Assembly: GCA_949318235.1 (NCBI GenBank)
Contig: OX439135.1
Coordinates: 22,188,501-22,252,500 of the forward strand
Length of the DNA: 64,000 nt
From: Ecdyonurus torrentis
Taxonomy: Eukaryota; Arthropoda; Insecta; Ephemeroptera; Heptageniidae
Direction of reading: 5' to 3'
Both the position numbers and the translations under genes were made by a program. The notes beneath the pieces were generated by a model, which did no database searches, was not told the origin of the DNA, and saw only the letters and a list, made by a program, of their open reading frames with translations. Below, one piece after another: positions 22,875 to 37,219 of the stretch; the stretch's first letter is position 1, and each line of letters starts with the position of its first letter.

Positions 22875-25250
22875 TCAATGATGAAGGAAAGTAATTATGA
22901 GTGAAGTAATTTAGACACAAAAAATCAGGAAATCAAGTTTGTTAATGATTATTATGATTAAAAAAAATTATTATATTATAATTTTAAATATCAATTTGCT
23001 AGACCGCCCTTCTTAGATGAAATTAAACAATATTAGTTTCCTTTTAAGTATGAAAATCTTTATCACTGGAAATCTTATAGGGAAATAACAATTTTGAAAA
23101 TGCACATGCTTATTTTTAATCTATTTAATGTTAAAAACAAATTAGTTTTGTATGTTTAAAAATGACTGATTTACAATTAATAATTTTACTGAAGATTTGT
23201 GTATTATTCAAAATAGGCTATTTATTCATAGCTTTTACTTCATTCATTAAAACTATCTCTGATAGAAAAAAGTTGGTAGTTTGATATATTTATATTATGG
23301 TATATTACGATTCTAGAAAACTGCGGCGATTATTCTTATACTGTATTTGCCAGATCATTAATACCCGGGCCTTTGTTAGAAAATTTAATAATCTAGCTTC
23401 CTCTTTATTACAATTGTTTTGGAATAAAAAATACATCCTACCCAAAATAAGATCAGAAACTTTTACAACCGGATACAACCCTTTTTCTCAAATAATTTCA
23501 ACACCAAAATTTTTACAGGCGATCAATGTCATATTGAAGTTAATACTTGTTAACTTTTATTGATTAAAATATAAAAAAATATATATATAAAAAAGGGGAG
23601 GGGGTGCTTTCAGTTAAAATAGCATCATTTTGTTTGGGCAATGGTTTAATTATGTAGAAAAATACATTTTCATTTTGATGCTTAATTTGTAGAAAAAAAA
23701 AATGAAAAAAAAAAATACTATTATGCTATATGATATTTATCTGATATTTAAGTCATCATACATCATTAACAGCATTATAATGTTTTATATCGTATATATT
23801 TTTTTAGTACAGAGTATCTCTACTAAACTGTAAATATATAACCAAAAGATATTATATATTTATTAAATTAGTAAACATATATGGTAATGGGAAGTATACT
23901 TTCAGTCCTAACTTTCTTAAAAGTAGTGTGTAAAATTTTTATTTTTTCCGGCTTGTCAATTTGCATAATTCATTAGTTCGTAACAAAGAATACTTTTCTC
24001 TCTTATATCATGTTAAACAGGTGAGAAAATTAGAAATTTACATAAAAAATCTTGTAGTTAATGAACTGCAATCCCTGTTATTGTTTATCATGAAAATTTA
24101 TGATTAGTTTTTATATATTTTATTTTATTATTATTATTATATTTTTTTTTTGCTATAAAATATTTTGTATAAAATATGTTTAGTTTTCACTGCATAATTG
24201 TAAGTAAAATGTGATATTTTTACTAAAATAACATCTCAAGTATATTTAATTAAAATATAACATTTAAATTTTATAAAAAAAAAGGTTAGAAGATAGTTTT
24301 GAATATTAATTAGACCCTGAAGCGCTCTGTTAAATTAATAAATAAAGGAACTCAAAATGCAATAAAAGTTGTTAAATTTTTTAATTTATTTTCATTCTGC
24401 TAAAATTTTGAATATATTTAATTTTGTGCTCATGTTAAGATTTGTGTTGTAAGAAAACTAACATTCGTCGAAATTTAGTTTGTGTCATGATCAGCATTTT
24501 ATTTCTGTCTTTATATAAATGAGTGCAATTATGAATTAATTTAGGCAATATGAATTGTAAATAACTTTTTTTTTTTTTTTTTTTTTTTACATAAAAAAAT
24601 GTAACCTAGATTATGATTAGTTTATTACGCACTAAGCTGAAACAAAAAATCCAATAGATATGAGGAAAGATTTAAATATAAAAAAGTAATCATGAAAAAC
24701 TAAAAATCTACGTACAAAATTAATGGGCATGAAATATTGCAATAAAATGTTTGCAATAATTTTTTTTATTATGGAGCTTACAAGTACAAGCCGATAATAG
24801 TTACGTAAAGTATAATGTTGCCACGGCAATGAAAGTTAGTTAAATGTTCGTAATGGCTCATGTATTTCACACATTGTACAGTTTATACATACTAATATGT
24901 GGACGTGTTATTTTGGCTGCATCTTTGTATTATTTCTTCGGTATTTGAAAATCTCGATCTACTATAAATTCGTTTTTATACTAATAGAGATAATTTGTGA
25001 AATAATTAGATTTATTATATTGAAATTAAAAAATATATTAAAAAACAAAATAATTTTATTTTCTATTTTTAATTAATTGAAGCATCAAATATAAATTGTT
25101 GTAAATTTACATTTTGCGTTATTAAACTTCTTTAAAACGTTGATTTTACTTTATTGTACAATACATTATAATGATTTATTTTCAATGTTTCATATTCGTG
25201 ATGACGATGCATTAATCAAACGTATATTAAAAATAAAAGGCCCAAGAACT
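22875..25250. other. AT-rich intron 1; one unassigned 88-codon open frame
   Basis: A plus-strand frame at 23297-23563 contains QIINTRAFVRKFNNLASSLL and is a little less AT-rich than its flanks. I recognise no domain, and open frames of this size are expected by chance here. The remainder is low complexity. Confidence 0.5.
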
Positions 25251-25255
25251 GTATA

Positions 25256-25380
25256 ATTTAACATTAGGCTTACTGGAAATTTTTTGTTTTTGTTTTTCCA
25301 ATTTTTGAGAAAACTACTGCACCAATTCTGTAAAATATTAATAAAGTATACTAGGTGTACTTTAATTTGTTTTAAGCCAA
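25256..25380 (+). repeat. Family M dispersed repeat, copy 2
   Basis: Contains ACATTAGGCTTACTGGAAAT, then TTTTTGAGAAAACTACTGCA and the GTTTTAAGCC end shared with other M copies. Confidence 0.65.
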
Positions 25381-26190
25381 TATATATTATAATTAAATCA
25401 CCTTCTATAGAAACATTAACAGATAAAAAAAAATCAACTATTCATTATACTTTATGAAGTAAAAAGAGACGTGGTTATGATGCCATTTATAATAATCGAA
25501 AAAAAATATATAAATATTGCAATATAAACTCTTTGAAACATGATATCTAGTAAAGCGTAGCATAGATCATGAATGGAACGCAAAATTAAATGTTACTATA
25601 CTTCCGTAAATTATTGCATGGTCAAAAAAAAAAAATCCCTAAAACAAGATAAAAGATTTATATCTTTACATCAAAACTTAATATTAAAGTAAATTAATGT
25701 ATAATTCATCTATTTTATCCTTGCCCAAAGTAAAAATAAAATATGTATATTATATTGTAGACAAAACTGATACATCTTCCGTTTATATACATTTAGTTCC
25801 TGGTCACTAAAAAACTGAACGACCTTGTCAAGAATCTTGGTCACGCAAGGTTATTCAATAACAACCTAAAGATTTTGTATGTTGTATATACAATATAATT
25901 TATTATATTAGATCTCTTTGTGAAAGGTATATATTTAAATACGAGGTGTATTTTTAAAAAGGTCATTCATATAAAAAGTAGATGGTTTTTACGTTTCATT
26001 TCGATATAGTGGTTCATTCACTTACGATTTTTTAAAACTGCCACTAGTTTTTCAATTTTTAAGATTTTCTTCTTTATTGTTTATTATTATTCGAATTACT
26101 TTATATTATTACACAATATCTTGTATTTTTGCGATGTTTTATGTTAAATCTTTTTTCATTTTAATAACACCGTGCATGTATTGCACTGTA

Positions 26191-26309
26191 CAGCTCTGGC
26201 TAAAAGTTTGAGAATGATTTGTACAGGCAACCCGCAACCAAATTATGTTATCTTTATGGGAAAACGCTGTGGTTGCCGCTGCCCCGTTCTTAAACTTTTG
26301 GCCAGAGCT
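26191..26309 (+). mobile_element. Family P MITE, copy 2 (Tc1-like ends)
   Basis: Ends AGCTCTGGCTAAAAGTTT and AAACTTTTGGCCAGAGCT are inverted over 18 bases with little mismatch. It is the better-preserved partner of 4041-4159. The 63-codon frame over it is not a gene. Confidence 0.8.
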
Positions 26310-27945
26310 TTTGGTAAATCAAATAAACTTAAAAATTTGCCATGGCTTTTTATATTGAAGTAAAAGCTGTACAAATATGGTAAAAAGAAAAAAAAAGGTC
26401 GGGGGGAAGAAGAAAAGAAAAAGACAAAAAAAAATGATAAAAAATATTGCAACAATTTTAAGATTAACATAAAAGTAATTTGAATATAATTTTGCTCATA
26501 TTTCGGTATAGATAAAATATATTTTATTATTTTTGCTATTGTAAATTTAATTGTTTTATTATGTTATATATCAATAAATTAAAAAAAAAATGTTCAAATG
26601 CATGATATTATACATCCTGTGGAATTTTTTTTTATCAAATGTGACAAAGCATATTTATACATACAAAAGGTATTTTATTAGCTAAAATAATAATAAACCA
26701 GCCGTAAAGTGGAATCATTTATAAATTACTATTCACTATTTTTTTTATAATATAGGAAATATAGGAGATCAAAGAAAATACTGCTGTTTTCATGATGGAT
26801 ATGAAGTACTGAATAATATAAAAAAAAAAAAAAAGAGCAACGACTTTAACATTTAACCAAATTAATACAAATACAATGAGAATTCTACCTAAAATTATAA
26901 ATACAACAATTAATAATCCAAAATATTATTTATATTTTAACTTTGAATTTTTATTGTATATTATAGATCTTTGTATTATTTTTTTGACAATAAATAATAT
27001 TATTCAAAATTTTACACGTATATAATTCCTAATTTTAATTAAAAAGTTCTGTATACAAAAATCGTGGCAGTTTTCCGGTACCTTGGTTTTAAAATTATAC
27101 TTTTTTTTTTCTTTTTTTTTTTCTAATTTGATAGGTACTTCATATTTATAAAAATAAAAGCAATTTCTAAACTGATATCGTCAACCTTATAGAAGAAAAT
27201 AGCCAAGCAAAATAGCCACTAGCAAAATAATAGCTATTATTAAATAAAAACTGGGTTCTTATATTCCTAAAATAAGGTATAAATAAAAACACCTGTATCT
27301 CCTGTATTACAAATAATATAAAAATTGAAAAGGATATTATGACTGAATCTAAGAGATTGAAATTTAAATTATGATAGAAAAAAATAGCAAAATAAAATAA
27401 TACACTATTCACAATAGAAATATAAATATAATAATAAAACTATGTGAGAATAATATTATATATTCAAATTAATTTGATAGTATATATGAACTACATTTTT
27501 TTATAACATATTTTTTCAGTAACTCTTTGACACGTTAAAATATAAATTAGAAACACTTTCACACAATCTTTTACTGCTGTGTGTGTATATATTATGATGT
27601 GTGAAAACTGAAGAGAAATTTCCCTATACATGTGATCCATATTTAGTTGGCTTCTATTTGTACGATTGATTAGCGAAATATATTATATTATAACATTACG
27701 ATTTATATGTTTATTGTATACAGAGAGAAAAGGAAGTTAAATATTAATTGGCGACTTTCATATAATTTTTAATTTTTTTTGTACCTATTTTTACCTATTA
27801 ATTATCAATATTAATTATTAAAACCGTTGTATAAGATCACTATATAAATTTGTATAATAATTAAAATTCAGTTTCTGTATCCCAAATTAACTTTCATGTC
27901 CCTACAAAAAAGTAAAGAAATCAATCATTTTTTAGTAAATAAGAA
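26310..27945. other. AT-rich intron 1, nothing recognised
   Basis: A/T homopolymers and low complexity. The 81-codon frame at 27167-27412 is Phe/Ile/Leu-rich, with no supporting feature. Confidence 0.6.
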
Positions 27946-27949
27946 AGAA

Positions 27950-28060
27950 ACAAGAAATTTTATTGACCCAGCACCCAGCAGTTCATAGTAACACAAGATC
28001 ACAAGTATTCCTACTTTAACGATGTGACTAAAAACTCCTTTATTAACGAGAGCTATTCTA
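27950..28060 (-). repeat. Family V repeat, copy 1
   Basis: Read on the minus strand, GGAGTTTTTAGTCACATCG and CTGGGTCAATAAA match the 3' part of 50341-50580. The shared block is open in both copies, so it may be the degraded tail of a mobile-element gene. Function not recognised. Confidence 0.45.
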
Positions 28061-28257
28061 TATTATGTAATGACATAAACGTTAATATTTTCAATGATTT
28101 TTATTATACAATAAAAAGTTAGTATTATAAAGATAATGAAAAACAATGGCCAATAATGTTATTGTGCATATCTGTACTCCTATAATTTAATGCATGCATG
28201 TGCATACGTGTTATTTTTATTGTAATTGTAATTCATTGATTATATGTACTGAGCTCA

Positions 28258-28312
28258 TGGTACTGAGTGTAAAACACCAATGTATTAGGCGCAAGCCTGT
28301 TTTTGGTTGACG
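28258..28312 (+). repeat. Family U short repeat, copy 1
   Basis: GTATTAGGCGCAAGCCTG followed by TTTTTGG closely matches 42735-42783 (ATATTGGGCGCGAGCCTG). Confidence 0.55.
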
Positions 28313-28324
28313 ATAAAGAAATCA

Positions 28325-31316
28325 ATAACTTCCAAACAAGTACTATTTTTTTTGATTTTTTTTTTTTTTTTTAATATTAGCTTTATTGGAAATTGCTCTA
28401 CATGTAAGTATTTATGTACCACAAATGCTGCTAAGATGGATTTACATAAGTAATTGTATTTGCTGTAAAAGAAAATATTTACACTAAATAACAGTCACCG
28501 TACAATATGGCATAATATATTTTCCAACATAATGTTACATACAAAATAAAATACCGTAAATACTGATACTAAGCTATAGCGTAAATATTACGTGAATTTA
28601 TTTCCGTACATCCTTATGGTATAGATATATAATATCGTTTGGAAAGGTAACTTATGATTTATATTGTAGATTTTTTTCAATGATTTTAAATGAAAGGATG
28701 TAAGTAATTATGAACTATTTCTTTTATATAAAATATAAATTGATTTCTTTTTTTCTTAAACTATAACAAGCCAAGTTGATTTCCTGAAAATTAAATTTAT
28801 CCATAAAAGAAATGTATTGAATAATTTTTATAACTTTTATCAAAATGTATACCTTGTTATATGAAGAAAACTAATGATTCTGAAATTCATTTTATTATTA
28901 TAATTTTATACTCGATATAATTTTTTTTCAACTATCACAAAGTTTCTTTATAGAAAAAATGAAAGTAAACACATGCACGGTTTTTGGTAATACATAAAAA
29001 AACAAACTTGTAAAATATGTAAAGTAAAGATGTTAAGTGAAGTTATAGCATTATATAAAGTGTGTCTGAAATCTATAAAAACATAGCTAACAGAACATTG
29101 CATGATTTTTTTTTTTTTTTTTTTATGTAATCAAAGTTCGGCTTCAATGCTTTAGCTAGTATTTAAAATCCCATTTATATTATGATACAGCATGTAAATA
29201 TTTTTACATTTACAATTATTTGTCATAATTAATGAATTATTTTGTATGTGTGTATTTACTTAAATGCAAAATTAGCAATTTGGCTATCGGTAAGGCGCAC
29301 GGGTCACCTACTTTCATATTTTTGAGGAACCAAGTTTGCATTGTTGGGGTTATGGCATGGGGTAAATATATCATAAGGCCAGTACTTTTTCCCCCTTTTT
29401 TTCACTCCTTAAGGAAGAAAGATAAGAAAAAAATATTTTGTTTATTATTTATAATTGCATCATTTTTTGAGAAAACATCTGCACTGAGGCTGGAAATAAT
29501 TAAAATAATTTTTTTTTTAAGTAAAGTTAATAAAAAATTTAAGAATTTTTTTCATCCCGTATAACTTTTATTGCTAAATACATTATTATTCCATTTTATA
29601 CCACATGTCATTTTTGTACTTTTGGTACTAAAAAAAGAAAAGAATAAAAAATGTTGTCCCATATATATTGAAACACAGAACTCATAAAATTATCTTTATA
29701 CCAAAAAACAGTAATTATTAAAATAATAAGTTACTACCTATATTACAAAACAAAATTAGTTCTGTAAATACTCATTTCTTTTGAAGAGCCTTCGTTTTAA
29801 TGTTTGAAAAAGTAAAACAAATATTTACTCTATTTTTTTTTTCGTATGAACTGGCAACTTTCGCTAATACTAAGAACAAAATGTCATTTATTTAAATTTC
29901 TATCATATTTTTTCAATAATTATGTAGCTTTATTTTTCAATAAGATTATATGATTTAAAAACTAATAAGAAAATGTTGTTTATTTAACTAAATATTTTTA
30001 TTTTGTTTTATTTGAAATTGCAACACATTTCAAAGGAACAAATATAAGATCCGTATTCTACTACACCTCGCAAATAAAAACCCAAAAACGCTAGGTAAAC
30101 ATTATTTATATAAATTAACATAAAGTTTTAAGTATTGAAGTATAAATCAGGTACTAATAATGCAACTTCATTATGTTATAAGTTTTTCAGTTATTGTCTT
30201 TTCATTAATAGTATTATCATTAATGGAATTATTGGAATTAAGCAGTAATATCAAAGTCAGTAAATCACACTAATGATTAATGGTCAATATTGTCTACTAA
30301 TTATTATTTTTCGTCAACGAACGATAGTATCCAAAAAACTTATTATCAAGTACTGATAAAAAAAAATCCTAGTAGTTTCATTTTTAATAAAACATTTTAT
30401 TTTAATATATATACAAAATATTGGTTTAAAAAGCCAGCTTTATTTGATATAATAAGTTATAAATTATAATTAGTTAATATTTAAATAATAAAATTTAAAA
30501 AATAATAAATATTTATATATTAAATTTACTTGTTAGTATTTCTATTGTATTTATAATTATTACTTTAAGCTATATTTTAATATTTTTTATTATTATTAAC
30601 TTACTTACAAATAAATGATTTACGATTTATACCATAGTAATTACGTATAATTTTACAAATAAATATGCATATTAAAAAAAATCAAATTCGCCTTTTAATA
30701 AAACAATTCAATATTTATAGTAATTCCTGCAAATTATAAATAATATCATTATCAAGTTATTATTGTCATATACAGTATTATACTAAATAATATCATTAGT
30801 AGTTGCGATCTAAATATATGCATATTGCATATTTATATTTTTCCGAGACATCAATGCCTCAAAATGTTAATGATGCATGTATTTTCAATAATTAAAATGT
30901 AATTTATGATTTTTAAATACTCATCTATATACTAACGTAATGATTCGACATAAATATAATATGAATGCACTATGTAAATATTAATACTTAAGTATACTTA
31001 TAAGTTAATTTTCTATAATTATAAAACAGTTATAATTATTAAGTTGTGTTTTCATTGAAGTTATAAAAAAAAATAAAAATATATTTTTTATACTTTACTT
31101 AAGTACGGTGATTATAACTGTTACTTTCTTTTGCTTAATTATATTCATTTTCTTTCGTAATTCTATAGTGGTATAAAAATTTACTTATATCAGTTTTATT
31201 TTTTAGACAAGCAATATACATTATCATTGATGGAAAACTCTTAGGGGACAAAAAAGTAAAAATGGTTTTAGTACTGTATATTATGCCTTATAGTAAAATA
31301 TATATTAGTTTTCATA

Positions 31317-31354
<38 letters not shown>

Positions 31355-32090
31355 ATAAAACCATTGGTCCGAAATGCGAAGGATAAGAAATTCTACACTG
31401 TAAAAATCATGGAACGTAATAAAATCTTTAATTAGGAAATCCCAAGTTTTTCCCAAATCGCTCAATGGTAACCTCTATTACATGTACAAAAATCGAAAAT
31501 ATTGGTCAGATTTAAACAACAAAATCTTAAACAAGTAAAAAAAAAAAAAAAAAAAAAAATGAAATAAAATGAAAAAAAAAAAAAAAAAAAAAAAAGAAGA
31601 AGAAGAAGAAGAAGAAGAAATAATTGAAGAAATCAAATCACTCGGGAACGAGATTTAACACACAGAACTATGTACAGTACGGATGTTAAACTGTAAATCT
31701 TTCTTTCTATCATCATTATGACGCCCATATTATATTAAAAAGCCACTGTATATACTTTAAACAAAATTTCTCTTTATTGTGATTATGATAAATCGTGAGA
31801 TGAGACTATAATATATAGAAAAATTATCATCTGTAGCCTCATAAAACTGGAGAGAAATATTGTATAACTTAAGTACGTAACATGCCTTACAATTCTAGAA
31901 TTGATTAGGTATGCTCTTAGCTTTATTATACTCTAAAGTTTTTAATTCCAAGTTTAGGCTAAAGTGACGTAAAATGTGTATATAAGATGGTTCTGACTTG
32001 TGATTCATCAGTGTACTTCGAGTACAGGTTGCACTTTTAAGTTTGTCAGTTTTATGTTCAAGAATAATGTTTTCCATCAGGAAACTATCT
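28325..32090. other. AT-rich intron 1 with fragments of family M
   Basis: A GAGAAAACATCTGCACTGAG segment near 29470 resembles family M. The 110-codon frame at 29232-29564 runs across it and is not supported as a gene. Long A runs and a short GAA repeat lie at about 31318-31620. Otherwise nothing. Confidence 0.5.
31318..31620. repeat. Cluster of three poly(A) runs ending in (GAA)n
   Basis: A runs at about 31318-31351, 31538-31559 and 31570-31594, the last passing into about eight GAA triplets. Confidence 0.9.
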
Positions 32091-32339
32091 TAATGATAGA
32101 TATCGGCGAACAAAATGCTAGCCAATCACAGGCGGAAAGAAAGGTACACTGCAACTTCTCCTTTAGCATCGACTAAGTGATTGTGAATAAAACTGCTGCA
32201 TTTAACAAGTTATATATTATATAATAAGGGATATTAGATGCAATTATACGTGATTAAAGCTAGTAAAAAAAATATATATACTTTTTCTTTTTCGCCGATA
32301 CTACTTCTTACTAAGAACACTTTAGTAAGAATGGGAGAC

Positions 32340-32441
<102 letters not shown>

Positions 32442-33180
32442 AAATATCACAAAGAAGAGATAAAAAGTGATGTTTCTTTGAATTGAAGTAATAATAATTA
32501 GCCACGAAAAAAAAATGTTGAATTAAAAGTGACATCAACGATCGCAAGAACTAATTTTGAACAAAGAGACATCAATGCTTGCAAATTACACTTCATATAT
32601 AATAGTAGCAATATCAATTTGTGTATAAGTTTTTTTTTAGTAATATTGGAATGTTTTTTTTTTTTTTTTTTCAATGTAATGATTTTTTACCTTTCTTTTT
32701 TATTTTTACACAGATCGTTGGTTATATATAAAATATAGTTCAATATTTTTTTTCACTTTTCAAAATATAATAAGCAATTAAGTTTAAATTTTGAAAGTAT
32801 ACATGGTAGCATAATTTGTATTATATAGTATATTTCCTGCGAGAAAATAAATTTTTAGTTCTTGTCCATTGGTGAATTAAAACATAGTATAGTTTGTTTT
32901 CAGATTAAGTCTACTTGCTTATAAGGTCGATTTAAATATGTTTAACTATACTAATTTGAAATATATTGTCACTTAAGTCTGTACATTTTGAATAAAGAGA
33001 AATAGCTTCCAGAACTCTATCAGAACAAACTATATTCAATTGAATTGCAGAAAAGATGGAAAAGAATTGAAAAAAATGCATTGAAAATACAATTTTAACA
33101 CTTAAAGTTTAAAACAATGAAAATTTTCAATTGTAGAATCGTCAATTAATATTCTACTGTAAGTTTATCCATTGATTTCG

Positions 33181-33181
<1 letters not shown>

Positions 33182-33219
<38 letters not shown>
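33182..33219. repeat. Poly(T) run of 38
   Basis: One of the two longest pure T runs of the window. Confidence 0.95.
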
Positions 33220-33220
<1 letters not shown>

Positions 33221-34342
33221 AATTAGTGTGAATTTGAACGTCTAAAAAGACATTATAAAAAAGTTTCTATTTTCCAAAGAAGGTTAAAATGTTTTAATAG
33301 TTAATTGAGATCAAAAACTTTTTCTAAATTTTCATTCAAAACTTCTTAAAAGCACAATTAATATAATGACTATAACATCTTTTGTTTTCTAACGCTTCGT
33401 TGAGTTATTTTATTTTATTTTTTTCTTCAGACTGTTAGAAGACAATAAATATTATTGAATAAATAATTCTTAACATCGTGTGACCAATTATGTGTGATGA
33501 CCTCAATTTTGCGCTTATTTCAATTGTTTTTTCACGTATTTATAACAAAAAAAAAATATTTCTGTATTAGTGTCAGTGGTTTTATAAGGTTCATTTTAAT
33601 ATCTTATAATATTAAATATAACCTTTTTTAATAATTGTCTATTTAAAAATATACATAATGTTCATAAACAAAAAGTTCATTATTTTAGTGTTTTATTTAA
33701 TATTACTAATGTTAAACATAGGTAATATAATTTATTATAATTATAATTTAATATTTTATAAATTTTATTATTTATAGTTTTTAAGTACGGTACTGTTTGT
33801 TTGTATTATATATTAAAAATAATTTTATAAATTATATTACTAATTACACAGTAATACATATTGCTAACCAATAATTCTGTTTATTTTTTTAATAGGCGGC
33901 AGCGTTTCGTCTTAGTATCAAATGCTGATTAACAATGCATCATATTATAAGTGATAAATATAAAACTCTTGTGTCATTATATGTATTACATGTGCTTCAT
34001 ATAATAGAGTGACCGAGTTACGTGACAGAGAATATAATACTCTTTGCCAAGAGTATTTTCAAAAGCAGGATTAACAATAATAATTCACCCCGTTACCTAA
34101 TTTTTGATCAAATATATGATTTGCACATCTGGAATTCTTTACATTATAAAATAAAAATTGTAGGGGAAAATATAAAACAATAGAAATACTAAAAAAAAAA
34201 ATAATAAAATAAAAACTAATATTTGCATACAAAAAAGGGCATATTTGCATTTTTATACATTATTGGTTTTTTTTTTTTTTTTGGCACGTGTCATGTACAG
34301 TATCTCTTTTAACATTTACTTTTCGTTACATTAATGATTAAT

Positions 34343-34434
34343 TGACGCACAAAGTTTGGCGTAAATTTCGTCCAAATGTGCGTAATATTACGCCAAAACA
34401 GAGTCGTAATTACGCACAATTTTTGTGCGCCTGT
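34343..34434. mobile_element. Short GCGTAA-rich hairpin repeat
   Basis: A roughly 92-base inverted repeat. GACGCACAAAGTTTGGCGTA on the left pairs with the complement of a right end reading GGCGCACAAAAATTGTGCGT. Inside is a perfect 14-base palindrome GCGTAATATTACGC (34380-34393). Five CpG-bearing GCGTAA/TTACGC words in 90 bases stand out in AT-rich DNA. It is probably a very short MITE; no second copy seen. Confidence 0.6.
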
Positions 34435-35157
34435 CGAGTCATGAAATTTTTTTTTCAATATATAAACTATGTATAAGCAAGAAAATATCACTTGAAACTT
34501 TTATGATTTTTATTTTCCTTGCGTATAAAAACAACGTAATATAATAATAATAATGGAAATAATCGTCTTTGAAAACTATTTTTGACGTCATGTATTTTTC
34601 TTGGAAAAAAGGTGTGATGCAACGCAAGAAATAAACGAGATTCCATTCTTACTTCTCTCAAAGCCAAACCTTAATAAACAAATACCTTCCTGCATTTCTA
34701 ACTTGATTTTAACATATTAATAAAATTCAACATCAAGTAAATAATATTATTGTCTTGCTTAAATAGGGCAAAAGAAATTGAGTTGTTTGAGTCATCATGT
34801 TTTTTTTTTTTTGTTTTTTTTTGTTTTGCTTTTATTCTAAGTTATTTTAAGTTGAGATTAGAAAATCATCTTGAGTTCCAATCCTGTTAGTTTGTAGATA
34901 CATTTATTTGGCAATAAGCTTGCTTTATAGAATTATAAAAAAATATATACATAGTATAATAATGGAAAATGGAAAACAAAGAAAAAAAAAATTGGAATCT
35001 GAGAAAAAATTTAGTTAAAAATAATGTATTGGAAAATCGTAAGTTGGCGATGCAATATTTAGTGATCATCATAATGCGTTTCTTTAAAATAAAATCATTA
35101 AGATACATAATGAATAATACACATACTTATTATATAATAATTATATAACAATATTAA

Positions 35158-35547
35158 AGCCCTTGCCAACTTACTTTTTTTATCATTTAGAATACTAGAT
35201 TGATAATTACAATACCTTATTATCAATGAATTAGACACTACCACGTTGATTTTGTATTTATTTTCATTTTGACTGTTATATCACGTATCTGACGTCACAA
35301 TGTACTGCCGCCAATCACAATCACCGTTCTGGTCACGTGATAAATTTAAGCCCCTCCCTCAAGTTCTTTACCCCAATCACGACCCCATCGTTACATTGTG
35401 ATGTCAGATACGTGATATAACAGTTAAAAAGAAAATAAATGGAAATAAATACAAAATCAACGTGTGGTTGTCTAATTCATGGATAATAAGGTATAGTAAT
35501 TATCAATCTAGTATTCTATATTATAAAAAAGTAACTTTACAAGGGTT
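35158..35547. mobile_element. Family H: 390-bp TTAA-flanked inverted-repeat MITE
   Basis: Arms of roughly 150 bases share ACTAGATTGATAATTAC, GAATTAGACA, AACGTTGATTTTG-like and ACGTATCTGACGTCACA blocks in opposite orientation. Ends are AGCCCTTG and CAAGGGTT, both bordered by TTAA. The CCCTTG tip next to TTAA resembles piggyBac-type ends. The GC-rich centre holds a CACGTG E-box and a CCAATCA motif. Noncoding. Confidence 0.85.
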
Positions 35548-35549
35548 TT

Positions 35550-35748
35550 AAATCGGGCAAAAATAACGTTTATTGTAATGTAATATTGTTTATACTAATT
35601 GTGTAGCTTTTTGTCAGTATTATTGGTATACAAGTGTTAAAATTATTGTAAAAAATAATTTATATAAAGCATGCGAATAATAAAAGTAAAACCAAATCAC
35701 ATGTTAAGTAAAATTTAACGTTTATGTTACGTGTATTATAAATGTACA

Positions 35749-35779
<31 letters not shown>

Positions 35780-37150
35780 TTAATAACAACAACCGCACCT
35801 TAATATTTTTTTTTCTTATAATTCTTAAAATTAGGAATGACTAGACTGACATACAAAAAATATACACGAAATAAATTTAATTTAACCGCATGTTAATAAT
35901 TTTAATTAAAACAACCTTGAAATAGAAAGTGGAGGGAGATGAAAAAAAAATATATAAAATTCTCATAAAAATATAAAACTTAAATTTTAGTTATGGAAAT
36001 GATTTTAAACAATGTAAAGAATAATAAAATTCTAATATTAATTATAAAGTTATTAGTTTATTAATTAGACCATATTTATAATAATTTCACTGTCAATTTT
36101 TATGTCGTGTGGTTTATTTTTGTTAAATTTAAGTAATATTTCGTGAGATAAAATTATATCAACTTAAAAAAAAAAAAAGTTTAACTTTCTATAGTGTTTA
36201 TCATTTTCGTTTTTTGATTTTACTTTTTCATATTTATAATTTTCTTATTCCTGACATATACTTTGGTTAATCGATTTCCTTTTTCACGTATCCCTAATTT
36301 GGGTTTTTACCGGTTAAATTTCCTAGCTAAAACACAAACGGCGCGGGAAAAGTAGTGTCCTTTGATTTGTAAATGAAATATATAAAAAAAAGATACATAA
36401 AGCATGAAGCTAAGGCATATTCAAAGTCGAATGTGTATATTAAAAATAAATTTTGTATTATAATTAATCGCTCTGTTCTCCATTGATTTTGATTGTATAT
36501 AAATATTATTACATTAGTGCATATTTACTATTATTTACGTATTATTTAAATTTTTGCAACTGCTTTAATCTTATATAAGTAACTTAACTTCGACACTTGA
36601 ATTTTCTAATTAGAAAGAACCATACCGAATCCCTATTAATGAACTCATCAATTATGTGAGTAATTTTAAAATATTGTTTTAATTTTACCAAAATATTTTT
36701 ATTTGCAATAAAAAAACAAAATAGTGAAAATAATATTTTAATGATTTTTTAGTAAATACATTTTGCATTGTTATTTTTTATTAAATTTGATAAAATTCTA
36801 AATAAAACCAAAATATCAAAAAGTTTTTTTCTTACATTGCCATAAATTTATAGGAATTTCTTCTTTAGTTAACGTTTTTCGTTCATTAAAATCTCCAAGA
36901 TATTAGATAATAATTTCATTATTAATTATATGAATATTAATATGAATGAAAAATAATACTAATTATTTATTTGCATTCACATAATAATAATTTTTATAGA
37001 ATCAAGGAAGGATATTGTTATTTATTATTTTCAAACTTTTTCATAATTTTGTAAACAAATAATTATAATAAAAATCATAGAATTTTTACCATATTAATAA
37101 AGTATCTAAAAAAAATTAGATAACCTAATCTATAGATAATTAAAAACATT
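35550..37150. other. AT-rich start of intron 1
   Basis: The first 1.6 kb of intron 1 downstream of exon 1. It contains an A run near 35758 and one GGCGCGGGAAA word at 36340-36350 that fits the E2F consensus. No other feature seen. Confidence 0.5.
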
Positions 37151-37164
37151 AAATAAATACTTAC

Positions 37165-37219
37165 ACCACTTCCTAAGATATCCACTAGTTAATTTTGTAA
37201 ATAATTTAGCTTTCTGCAT
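37165..37219 (-). CDS. CD36/class B scavenger receptor, coding exon 1 (start codon and cytoplasmic tail)
   Basis: The exon starts with ATG at 37219 and encodes MQKAKLFTKLTSGYLRKW plus the first base of Trp19. It ends at a consensus GTAAGT donor at 37164. Joined to exon 2 it gives K-W-W-L-V in frame, so a short basic N-terminal tail leads into the membrane anchor, as in other CD36-family proteins. The start is chosen because A is at -3, an in-frame stop (TAA, 37255-37253) lies 33 bases upstream, and no other in-frame ATG lies between. With exons 2 and 3 the visible protein is 102 residues, about a fifth of a typical 480-550 residue family member. The family call rests on exons 2 and 3; this exon is supported by phase and position. 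Confidence 0.82.

Noticed and set aside
29232..29564. 110-codon plus frame
   Set aside because: It crosses a family M fragment and poly-A/T runs. The second half is Lys/Phe/Ile-rich, and no domain is recognised.
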